Assembly (NCBI GenBank): GCA_023246325.1
Contig: JAHFIO010000034.1
Span: 1 to 8,498 of the forward strand
DNA length: 8,498 bases
Direction of reading: 5' to 3'
Source: Candidatus Uhrbacteria bacterium
Lineage (GTDB): Bacteria; Patescibacteriota; Patescibacteriia; 2-12-FULL-60-25
Shown one piece after another: positions 1 through 6,615 of this stretch; position 1 is the stretch's first letter, and every line of letters begins with the position of its first letter. Under the pieces are notes generated by a model, which saw nothing but the letters and a program-made list of their open reading frames with translations, ran no database searches and was not told the DNA's origin. A program made the translations under genes and the position numbers.

Positions 1-2807
1 CTGAATTTGCTTGGGGTTCGGATATTTATCGTAATCGCCAAATCATTCAAGAGCGTCTCGCACAGCTCGATCTGCCAGCAGGAACGAAACCCGTCCTTGG
101 TCCAGTTGCATCCGTGATGGGTGAAATTATGTGGGCAGGTCTCACTTCATCTGATCGCAAAATTGACGGGATGCAATTACGAACGCTGGCAGATTGGACC
201 GTTCGTCCGGTACTTTTGCGTACGCTAGGTGTATCCGATGTCATTATCATGGGCGGTGACGTTCGTGAGTGGCAGATCAATCTCAATGCTGAGCGCATGC
301 GGCAATACGGATTAAATATTGGGAGTATTGCAATAGCGGTTGAAGGTGCTTTACGCAATCGGGGAGGTGGTATTCTCGTTCAAGGCAAACAGGAGTATCC
401 GATCCGGATTATTGTGGCACCGAATTCGATTGCAGAACTGCAAGATTTAGGCATAGGTAAATTTCAAGATCGCCCAATTCGTCTTGCAGATGTAGCGAAT
501 ATAGTTGAAGGTCCCAGTCCGGTACGTGGCAGCGCATCTGTCGACGGGAAGTCTGGTATTATTATGCGCATCGTGAAGCAGCCGGATGCGGAAACGTTAA
601 AGGTGACTGAGGCCGTCGATGTCGCGCTCGAATCACTGAAGCTGAGCTTGCCTGCTGGAGTTGAGTTGAAGAATGATCTATTTCGTCAGGAGTGGTTCAT
701 TCATTCGGCACTCAAAAATGTTATTGACGCATTGCGCGATGGAACATTTCTGGTCATTCTCATCCTGATTCTGTTCCTGATGAATGTTCGGACGACGGTG
801 ATCAGTCTTATCGCGATTCCGATGAGTGTTCTTGTCACAGCCATCGTTTTTCGAGCGTTTGGGTTATCGGTGAACGTCATGACATTGGGCGGCTTGGCCG
901 TTGCCATTGGAGAATTAGTGGATGACGCAATAATCTACGTTGAAAATATCTTCAGACGATTGAAGGAATGGCGAAGAAAAGGGAGTACCGAAGCTGCGGA
1001 AATAGTCGTCTTTAAAGCATCCAGCGAAGTTCGTGATTCCGTCGTCATCGCAACGTTACTTGTTGGAATCGTCTTCCTGCCGATATTCTTTATTCCCGGT
1101 GTTGAAGGGCGTCTTCTTGCCCCGCTTGGTTTGGCCTATCTTGTATCGATTTTGGCTTCACTTGTCGTTGCTCTCACGCTGACACCGGCGCTCTGTATGG
1201 TACTGCTGACAAAAATAAAAGGATCAGATCACGAAGAAAAAGACACTCGATTCACTGCTTGGATCAAGCGTAAGATGACGCCCGGTATTCTTTGGAGCAT
1301 GAAAAAACCAAAGATTATCATGTTAAGCGCCTGTGTGTTGATTCTTAGCTCCGTTGCAGCGTATGTTTTTGCCGGAAAAGAGGGCATTCCTCCTTTTAAC
1401 GAAGGCGCTGTTACGCTTGGCGTGATGCTTCCCGTTGGGACGGATATTGAAACATCGAATATATATGCATCAAAGGTGGAATCCGCTATCGCTAAAATTC
1501 CTGGTATTCGGCGCGTAAGTCACTCAACCGGACGAGCAGGTGCAGATGCACATGATAGCGGAGCAAATACGAGTGAGATTCAGGTTGCCTTTGAACCGGG
1601 AAAAGAAAATGAGCGCAAACAATTGTTTGCAGAGATTCAAAAAGTATTAGATACCTTCGAAGGTGCGGATTTCGGGCTTGGGCAACCCATCACACATAAA
1701 ATGGAGGAGTTGCTTTCCGGTGTGCGTGCGCCAATTGTCGTTAAAGTTTTCGGAGATGACTTAGCGGTATTGCGTGAAACGTCTGCTATGGTGCGTGATG
1801 AGATCGCAAAACAGCCCGGTGTGAAAAATGCGGCCATTCAAAAAGAAGTCATGGTGCCTGAATTCCGCATCTATCCGAATCGCAATCGACTGGCTGAAAA
1901 TGGATTATCGAGTGGTGAGGTGGCGGAAGAATTGGAGCGTGGTCTTCTTGGTGCGCCCATTGGGCAAGTACAGCTTGGAAGTGCTCGTGTCGATGTTGTC
2001 GCTCGATATGATCAATCATCAAAAGGAAATGCGGCCGCCCTGCGCGACTTGTCACTTCCGTTTGAAGGTGTTCCGTCATTAGGCAGCGCGGCGGACATCC
2101 GTTTAGAAGGAGGGCGTAATAGGTTTGGACATGAAGGAGGAAAACGCGTCATGGTTGTGAGCGCGAACTATCAAGGAGGTGACATCGTCGGTGCTGTCGG
2201 CACTGCTAAACGTGTTATAGAATCGAAGAAGTTACCAATAGGCGTCAGTCTTTCATTTGAGGGTACATATCAAAGCCAACAGGAAAATAGCCGACGTCTC
2301 GCTCTGCTGTTCGGCATTGGGTTGGTGTTAATATTTGGATTGCTCTACCGAACATTTAAATCAATCCCCATAGTATTTCAGATTATGGCAAATATTCCGA
2401 CCGCTTTCGCTGGTGGGATGATCGGCATCTGGCTAACAGGTGGTATTATCAGTCTTGCGCACATCGTCGGATTCATCTCGCTCGCGGGAATCGTGTCACG
2501 AAACGGCATCATGTTGGTGAGTCACGCACTTAACCTTATTGCTGAAGGTCAACCGTTTACACCTGAGACCATCCTCAAAGCAACGCTTGATCGAGTTGTA
2601 CCAGTACTCATGACGGCTTCGTCAGCAGCGCTGGCACTTATTCCACTCTTACTAGCAGCTGATGCACCAGGAAAAGAAATGCTTCATCCGCTCGCTGTGG
2701 TTATCTTTGGAGGGTTGGTGCTGTCAACTATCATTTCTCTGTTCCTGACGCCCGCGATGTTCTACCGATTTGGGAAAGATAAAGCAAATAATCCCTCTCC
2801 GGTGTAA
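1..2807 (+). CDS. RND efflux permease, heavy-metal efflux (CzcA/CusA-like) class, 5' partial
   Basis: This is an inner-membrane proton-driven RND pump subunit, normally paired with a periplasmic adaptor. The reading frame is open through the left edge (first full codon at 3) and reads GSDIY...GPVASVMGEI, the conserved porter-domain start of HME-RND pumps, so an internal ATG at 114 is not the start. 934 residues are visible; CzcA/CusA have about 1,050, so roughly 110-130 residues including TM1 are missing. Eleven further hydrophobic segments can be followed: about nt 740-1205, 1310-1370 and 2300-2770. TM4 carries the proton-relay pair Asp307-Asp308 (GELVDDAI, nt 921-926). TM10 has SRNGI with Arg833 (nt 2499-2501), as is usual in this class. 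Where CusA has its copper-binding Met573 (my alignment from memory), this protein has Glu569 in EELLSGVRAP, the CzcA-like form, so divalent metals are likelier than Cu/Ag; the substrate stays inferred. The GC content is clearly higher than downstream genes. No partner gene lies in the window. Confidence 0.93.
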   Translation, partial: EFAWGSDIYRNRQIIQERLAQLDLPAGTKPVLGPVASVMGEIMWAGLTSSDRKIDGMQLRTLADWTVRPVLLRTLGVSDVIIMGGDVREWQINLNAERMRQYGLNIGSIAIAVEGALRNRGGGILVQGKQEYPIRIIVAPNSIAELQDLGIGKFQDRPIRLADVANIVEGPSPVRGSASVDGKSGIIMRIVKQPDAETLKVTEAVDVALESLKLSLPAGVELKNDLFRQEWFIHSALKNVIDALRDGTFLVILILILFLMNVRTTVISLIAIPMSVLVTAIVFRAFGLSVNVMTLGGLAVAIGELVDDAIIYVENIFRRLKEWRRKGSTEAAEIVVFKASSEVRDSVVIATLLVGIVFLPIFFIPGVEGRLLAPLGLAYLVSILASLVVALTLTPALCMVLLTKIKGSDHEEKDTRFTAWIKRKMTPGILWSMKKPKIIMLSACVLILSSVAAYVFAGKEGIPPFNEGAVTLGVMLPVGTDIETSNIYASKVESAIAKIPGIRRVSHSTGRAGADAHDSGANTSEIQVAFEPGKENERKQLFAEIQKVLDTFEGADFGLGQPITHKMEELLSGVRAPIVVKVFGDDLAVLRETSAMVRDEIAKQPGVKNAAIQKEVMVPEFRIYPNRNRLAENGLSSGEVAEELERGLLGAPIGQVQLGSARVDVVARYDQSSKGNAAALRDLSLPFEGVPSLGSAADIRLEGGRNRFGHEGGKRVMVVSANYQGGDIVGAVGTAKRVIESKKLPIGVSLSFEGTYQSQQENSRRLALLFGIGLVLIFGLLYRTFKSIPIVFQIMANIPTAFAGGMIGIWLTGGIISLAHIVGFISLAGIVSRNGIMLVSHALNLIAEGQPFTPETILKATLDRVVPVLMTASSAALALIPLLLAADAPGKEMLHPLAVVIFGGLVLSTIISLFLTPAMFYRFGKDKANNPSPV

Positions 2808-2820
2808 TGCCGGGGAGGAT
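2791..2820 (+). terminator. Strong hairpin over the RND stop codon, possible terminator without U-tract
   Basis: The left arm 2791-2802 (atccctctccgg) pairs with 2810-2820 (ccggggaggat) around the 7-nt loop tgtaatg. It forms eleven pairs with one bulged C and one G-T wobble. The TAA stop (2805-2807) lies in the loop. No T-run follows, so Rho-independent termination is doubtful. It could also act as a 3' mRNA stabiliser, or mask the GGAGG (2814-2818) in its right arm. Confidence 0.5.
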
Positions 2821-2825
2821 AGTGA

Positions 2826-2921
2826 GTGAAAATGATGGTCATGTATTGCTCGGATCGGTTAATACGAGCGTTTGCTATTAGCATAATGAACGAGCCAATG
2901 TGTGTGACGGTAAGGTATTAA
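2826..2921 (+). CDS. Possible 31-aa Met/Cys-rich micro-ORF behind the RND gene
   Basis: A GTG at 2826 opens a 31-codon frame ending in TAA at 2919-2921. GGAGG at 2814-2818 lies 7 nt upstream, an ideal ribosome-binding distance, 18 nt after the RND stop. The predicted peptide begins VKMMVMYCSDRLIRAF. It has five internal methionines, two cysteines and a short hydrophobic centre. The RBS is buried in the hairpin that spans the RND stop, so translation could be coupled to ribosomes finishing the pump gene. Against it: the frame is very short, it uses a GTG start, and the purine-rich arm may exist only as part of a terminator. I recognise no family. A role in metal handling would be pure speculation from its position and composition. 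Confidence 0.22.
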   Translation: MKMMVMYCSDRLIRAFAISIMNEPMCVTVRY

Positions 2922-3134
2922 TGAGTATATCCCAGAGATATAAGATTTTTTAATTTTCTTACTCCAGATGAAAAAGAAAGACCATATAGTGATAGAAGGA
3001 GTGTTATAAAACAATAGGCACTCAATGTAGTATAATCTGAGATAGATGTTGCTTTCATTAAGAATGATAATAAAATATAGCCAAATATCACTAAACTACA
3101 TACAAAAAAATAATTTTTTAAAATGCAGATTCAT
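2918..3134 (-). pseudogene. Possible two-helix membrane protein gene, frameshifted at a T7 run
   Basis: On the minus strand an ATG at 3134-3132 starts MNLHFKKLFF and then hits a stop just past a run of seven T (plus-strand A7, 3104-3110). Removing one T gives a continuous 71-residue protein: a basic N-terminus (HFKK), hydrophobic segment VCSLVIFGYILLSFL, linker KATSISDYTT, second hydrophobic segment YCFITLLLSLYGLSF, and basic tail VRKLKNL, ending in TAA (2920-2918). This layout is typical of a small two-helix membrane protein and is unlikely for random AT-rich DNA, though AT-rich DNA does favour hydrophobic codons. The frame could be broken by a real mutation, an assembly indel at the homopolymer, or polymerase slippage. 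No clear RBS is seen. Its stop overlaps that of the plus-strand micro-ORF in the sequence TTAA. Confidence 0.35.
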
Positions 3135-3502
3135 GAAAGAATATTTTTTAAAAATAATACCTATAATAGATAAAATAATAGAAAGTATAGTCTAGGCTTG
3201 TAATATATATGCGACTATTTCTGACGATGAGAGGCTGATAGACCCCTCTTGTACGTGAAGGTGTTTTACGGCAAAAACGAAGAAGAGATTCGAAAAGTAT
3301 GGTTTTTGAATGAAAAAGTAATGGAATAGATGTTAGTACAATAAAAATATAGATACAATCATTGGAACCATTTGTGAATATGTAAAACAATCTAGTGCGT
3401 AATTAAAGATATGTATGATCCATTGAGGTATTGGGACGAATTTTTCTTGTGTCATATTGACTATAAAGTATATCATGAGATCAGTACTACAGAGTTTCGA
3501 AT
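3135..3502. other. AT-rich intergenic stretch without a convincing gene
   Basis: This stretch has a high A+T content with poly-A and poly-T tracts. A small hairpin, agagg...cctct with a 10-nt loop, lies at about 3230-3250 but has no T-run. Minus-strand and plus-strand short frames here lack an RBS and a recognisable domain. TTGACT at 3457-3462 resembles a -35 box but has no -10 box at a suitable distance. Confidence 0.6.
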
Positions 3503-3503
3503 A

Positions 3504-3512
3504 TGGTATACT
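3504..3512 (+). promoter_or_regulatory. Extended -10 promoter of the TPR lipoprotein gene
   Basis: TGGTATACT fits the extended -10 consensus TGnTATAAT, with one mismatch in the hexamer (TATACT, 3507-3512). No good -35 is seen, as is usual for extended -10 promoters. The expected transcription start, 7-8 nt downstream at about 3519-3521, coincides with the ATG at 3521. This points to a leaderless mRNA, consistent with the lack of any Shine-Dalgarno sequence there. Confidence 0.45.
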
Positions 3513-3520
3513 TTCAGTAT

Positions 3521-5530
3521 ATGAAGAATTATATTACAGTCTCGATAAGCATTTGTTCGTTATTAATTTTAGGTACTGGTTGTACTAAACCGCAATTAAA
3601 AGAGGTAAAAGAGTTGAATCCTGCCGTGAATAATGCTGTTTCGAATGCTGAGGTATTTTCTGTGAAGGCCACAGAAACATCTCATATAGCGGTGACAAAA
3701 TTAGCAGGTGATACGTATGCATATTCATATATTAATGATACAACGGGAAAAAATACAATTTTTGTGAGTAGAAAATTAGATACAACTCCAACTTTTACAC
3801 TTGAAAGCGTGCCCGGTGAACCTGATATACGGTTGAAAACCGTGGTGAAAGATGAGGGCACCAATGCAGAGTATATAGATGTAGTTGATTCTATTGAGGG
3901 CTTACCTTGGGTGAATATTGAAAATGACCGATTCATAAATCAGATGTCAATTGTTCATAATGGGAAGGTGCAAACACTAGAATTCATAACAACAGGAATA
4001 TGCGGTAAGTCTTTTGACGCGCCAAATAAAATGTTTGTGACAGGAATACGAATTGCAAATAAAAAGGAACTTGCATTTTCAAAACCAATCGAATATATGT
4101 GCAGTTTAAATGATTTTGATGGTACGCCTAGTGTTGGTGCTGCATTTTCAGACGTATCTCTCTCTTTTGGAAATATGCTAGATATACAAATTGATACGGG
4201 AAGACACACGTTAGTTCATATTCCACTTGATGATTTTGCTGATACGTCGAAAATAACTATTTCTGATGATATTTTGCTAACTCCACCAATTGAAGATTCG
4301 AAATCATATTTAGAAAAGGGGAAACGTGATGAATCCGCGTATCCGGAACAGGCACGTACTGAATTGCAAAAAGCAATTGAACTTGATCCAAAAAATGCAG
4401 AAGCATATAAATGGAAGGGCATTGTGGAAAGTTTGCATGTATCATTGTGGCCAAATGGTTATCAACTAGCAATTCAAGATTATTCGAAAGCAATTGAACT
4501 TGCGCCTAACGCTGAGTTGTATACGTTAAGAGGGGATGCATATTATGATAGTTTGGATTATCAAAAAAGTATTCTTGATTATAATCAGGCAGAAAAATTA
4601 GATCCAAAAAATTTCTATTTCTTTAAAAAAAGAGCTTTTGCGCAAATTCAGCTTGGAGATGGTGCGTTGGCTTTAGCAGATTTAGCTAAAGGATTAAAGA
4701 GAGATTTTCCTGCCGTGACATGGAAAACATATACGGATACAGTACACGGTTTTTCATTTCAGTATCCATCACAATTTGGTGTGAATGATATATCCAAAAA
4801 GGGTGGGAGAATTTGGGTTGAAATAATTCCAACAAAATTAAATGCAAATACTATTGAAGGTGTATATGGACAAATACCACAAGACAAACTTCAGACCTTA
4901 CATATAGGTACACATACATATTTTTATTATACAGATGGAGATGCAGGATGTGGTGGACCGACATACCGCATACCATTAGATACTACATCACATCTTTCAT
5001 TACAATTTATTGACTGTGAAGAAAAAAATCCTAAAATTGAAAAGTATATTGATGATATTTTGATGTATTCATTTATGCGTTTAAAAACAGAGTATGATAT
5101 ATATCATTCGGCTATAGGTGCATCATTTGAGTATCCAAAAGATTGGACATGTTCAGCAGTTAAAAATGATGATGGGTCATTACGTTATGATAAATGCATA
5201 AGTAAAAAAACAGAACAAGATCAAAAGAAGATGTTGATTGAAGAAAAAAAAGGAGTAGGTCGAGATTATCCGAATATTTCTGATGATGTACATGTACGTA
5301 TTGTCCCTATTGCTTTTACTGAATATATGAAAGATCCTACTATAACGAAACTTGGTCAAATACAATTTGGAGGTAAAACAGCTATTGAGGTTATTGAAGG
5401 CGGGGCAGGGGCACATTATTCTATTATACTCTCACGAGGGAATGGGACATTGGTTTTGCAATTTAATATAGAAAAAAAAGAAGATGCGGATGATACGATA
5501 CGACATATTATTTCATCGTTCAGATTATAA
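3521..5530 (+). CDS. TPR-containing lipoprotein with tandem C-terminal F-x-YP modules
   Basis: The 669-aa protein starts with a lipoprotein signal: MKNY, hydrophobic ISICSLLILGTG, then Cys21 followed by TKP. The ATG at 3521 is preferred over 3503 because it puts the charged residue at the front and lies at the predicted transcription start. Residues 22 to about 260 form an unrecognised, strand-rich extracytoplasmic domain. Residues about 263-397 contain TPR-like helices, seen as ELQKAIELDPKNAEAYKWKG, DYSKAIELAPNAELYTLRGD, DYNQAEKLDPKN and ALADLAKGLK. About 400-525 and 530-669 look like two copies of a module starting near FSFQYPSQF (about 411) and ASFEYPKDW (about 535), resembling PsbP-like/'F-x-YP-x-x-W' domains of surface lipoproteins. 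It is probably membrane-anchored and outward-facing, with TPRs for protein binding; function and partner are unknown. The gene is strongly AT-rich and stands alone between the RND and NadD genes. The lipobox has Gly at -3, which is less usual. Confidence 0.88.
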   Translation: MKNYITVSISICSLLILGTGCTKPQLKEVKELNPAVNNAVSNAEVFSVKATETSHIAVTKLAGDTYAYSYINDTTGKNTIFVSRKLDTTPTFTLESVPGEPDIRLKTVVKDEGTNAEYIDVVDSIEGLPWVNIENDRFINQMSIVHNGKVQTLEFITTGICGKSFDAPNKMFVTGIRIANKKELAFSKPIEYMCSLNDFDGTPSVGAAFSDVSLSFGNMLDIQIDTGRHTLVHIPLDDFADTSKITISDDILLTPPIEDSKSYLEKGKRDESAYPEQARTELQKAIELDPKNAEAYKWKGIVESLHVSLWPNGYQLAIQDYSKAIELAPNAELYTLRGDAYYDSLDYQKSILDYNQAEKLDPKNFYFFKKRAFAQIQLGDGALALADLAKGLKRDFPAVTWKTYTDTVHGFSFQYPSQFGVNDISKKGGRIWVEIIPTKLNANTIEGVYGQIPQDKLQTLHIGTHTYFYYTDGDAGCGGPTYRIPLDTTSHLSLQFIDCEEKNPKIEKYIDDILMYSFMRLKTEYDIYHSAIGASFEYPKDWTCSAVKNDDGSLRYDKCISKKTEQDQKKMLIEEKKGVGRDYPNISDDVHVRIVPIAFTEYMKDPTITKLGQIQFGGKTAIEVIEGGAGAHYSIILSRGNGTLVLQFNIEKKEDADDTIRHIISSFRL

Positions 5531-5569
5531 TACATAAAAAGTTGACGCAGAGTAAAGACCTAGTAGTAC

Positions 5570-5598
5570 TTGACAAATTTGTTGAAATAATATACGTT
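5570..5598 (+). promoter_or_regulatory. Promoter of the MazG-like/NadD gene
   Basis: A perfect -35 box TTGACA lies at 5570-5575. Possible -10 boxes are TATACG at 5591-5596 (15-bp spacer) and TACGTT at 5593-5598 (17-bp spacer); neither is a close match. Transcription would start around 5603-5606, just upstream of the RBS. No terminator is visible after the lipoprotein gene, so some read-through is possible. Confidence 0.5.
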
Positions 5599-5604
5599 CC
5601 AAAT

Positions 5605-5610
5605 GGAGGA
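5605..5610 (+). promoter_or_regulatory. Ribosome-binding site fixing the NadD start
   Basis: GGAGGA lies 4 nt before the ATG at 5615 (5 nt if GGAGG is counted), a good Shine-Dalgarno position. It overlaps the earlier ATG at 5603, which has no RBS of its own, so 5615 is the start. Confidence 0.75.
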
Positions 5611-5614
5611 TACA

Positions 5615-6550
5615 ATGCCCGATCTTACAGTTCGCATTTCTAACCTTTCGGAACATTCAACAATTCGTGAAGTCAAGGAAATTGTTCGTGATATATTTCA
5701 TGTACATTTTGGCATGTCGTCAGATGCGACACGTATGAATGACATCACGAATGAATTCCACGAGTTCACTCGTGCGGTTTCACGAATACATCGAAAAGAA
5801 GAATTTGGTGATTTGCTTGCAAGTTTGTTGGCATTTTCATCAGAGCAAGATATGAGTGTGTCGGATGCAATTCGGCAGTCGCTTCTGAAAATAGAAAGAC
5901 GTGCAGATATTTATGCCACGAATGGTGATAAAAAAAACATAGCAATTTTTGGTGGATCATTTGATCCTCCGCATCGTGGACATGTGAATGCCGCACGCGC
6001 CATTCTTTCATGCTCACTTGATATTCGCGAGGTATGGTTTATGCCAGCGAATGTGTCGATGAGTTCGAAGCGTCTCACGGATACGCGTCATCGCGTTGCC
6101 ATGTGTCGATTGCTTGAGGATCAAGATCCGCGTATTAAATTCTTTGGGTATGAAATTGATCATAATTTGTCGAGTGAAACGCGTAATACTATTTCGCGTT
6201 TGCTGCAGGCAGATTTTGCGGATCAACATCGATTTCATTTCGTGGTGAGCCTCGATGTTGCAAATTCAATTCATACATGGGCAGGATCAGATGAACTCAT
6301 TCGATCGGTACCGTTTATCGTTTTGCCGCGTCATGGGTATACACCCGATGTGTCACATCCATGGTATTTGCAATCACCGCATAGGTATTTGTCTGAAGCG
6401 AGTGATTTGATTGAAGCATCTTCATCGCGTATTCGCGCCATTTTTCAAACACAGTCATTTGCAGGTGTAGATGCAGATGTAGAAAAACTTCTGACACCGT
6501 CAGTGTACGCCTATATTTGTGAGAACAGTCTGTATACATCTGTAGAATAA
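5615..6550 (+). CDS. nadD: Nicotinate-nucleotide adenylyltransferase with N-terminal MazG-like domain
   Basis: This 311-aa cytoplasmic protein has two parts. From about residue 109 it is a NadD-type nucleotidyltransferase, transferring AMP from ATP to nicotinate mononucleotide in NAD synthesis. The nucleotide-binding motif GGSFDPPHRGH is at 113-123, and the C-terminal SSSRIR at 269-274 matches the ISSTxIR signature. Usual NadD is about 190-215 aa, so about 108 residues are extra. The extra part shows the all-alpha NTP pyrophosphatase (MazG) metal signature: E47-F-H-E50 in one helix and E63-F-G-D66 in the next (RKEEFGDLLASLLAF), then SVSDAIRQSLLKIERR, equivalent to the 'DAEEALR..N.KFERR' end of MazG domains. 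The MazG assignment is by motif and less certain than NadD. It is transcribed from its own promoter and convergent with the HD-hydrolase gene. A regulatory or substrate-cleaning role for the first domain is inference. Confidence 0.92.
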   Translation: MPDLTVRISNLSEHSTIREVKEIVRDIFHVHFGMSSDATRMNDITNEFHEFTRAVSRIHRKEEFGDLLASLLAFSSEQDMSVSDAIRQSLLKIERRADIYATNGDKKNIAIFGGSFDPPHRGHVNAARAILSCSLDIREVWFMPANVSMSSKRLTDTRHRVAMCRLLEDQDPRIKFFGYEIDHNLSSETRNTISRLLQADFADQHRFHFVVSLDVANSIHTWAGSDELIRSVPFIVLPRHGYTPDVSHPWYLQSPHRYLSEASDLIEASSSRIRAIFQTQSFAGVDADVEKLLTPSVYAYICENSLYTSVE

Positions 6551-6568
6551 AATCTGCAGATTTTTTTT
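6549..6568 (+). terminator. Weak terminator of the MazG-like/NadD gene
   Basis: Arms aaaatc (6549-6554) and gatttt (6559-6564) pair around tgca, and the T-run extends to 6568. Only one G-C pair is present, so termination may be inefficient. The stop codon overlaps the left arm. Confidence 0.4.
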
Positions 6569-6583
6569 ATAAAAAACTGATAT

Positions 6584-6607
6584 AAAAAACCGAGTTTGAA
6601 AACTCGG
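6584..6607 (-). terminator. Rho-independent terminator of the HD-hydrolase gene
   Basis: Read on the minus strand, ccgagtt pairs with aactcgg around a 4-nt loop (plus-strand arms 6590-6596 and 6601-6607). Six T follow directly (plus-strand A-run 6584-6589). It lies 9 nt after the minus-strand stop and is a textbook intrinsic terminator. Confidence 0.85.
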
Positions 6608-6615
6608 CTATGTGT

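Noticed and set aside
3249..3329. Short plus-strand frame LYVKVFYGKNEEEIRKVWFL from a TTG
   Set aside because: It looks protein-like and could be a gene remnant, but it is 26 residues, has no RBS, and is preceded closely by in-frame stops.
3148..3390. 80-aa minus-strand frame in the AT-rich region
   Set aside because: Its residue mix follows the AT-rich composition, there is no RBS, and no family pattern is seen.
3457..3485. TTGACT as a -35 box for the lipoprotein gene
   Set aside because: No -10-like hexamer lies 15-19 nt downstream.
3503..3520. Earlier ATG for the lipoprotein
   Set aside because: It overlaps the extended -10 element and would place six residues before the basic start of the signal peptide.
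3411..3524. 37-aa frame MYDPLRYWDEFF... ending in an ATGA overlap with the lipoprotein start
   Set aside because: The 4-base overlap is attractive, but there is no RBS and no recognisable domain, and the lipoprotein promoter appears to lie inside this frame.
5603..5614. Earlier ATG for the NadD fusion
   Set aside because: It lies on top of the GGAGGA that serves the ATG at 5615 and has no RBS of its own.
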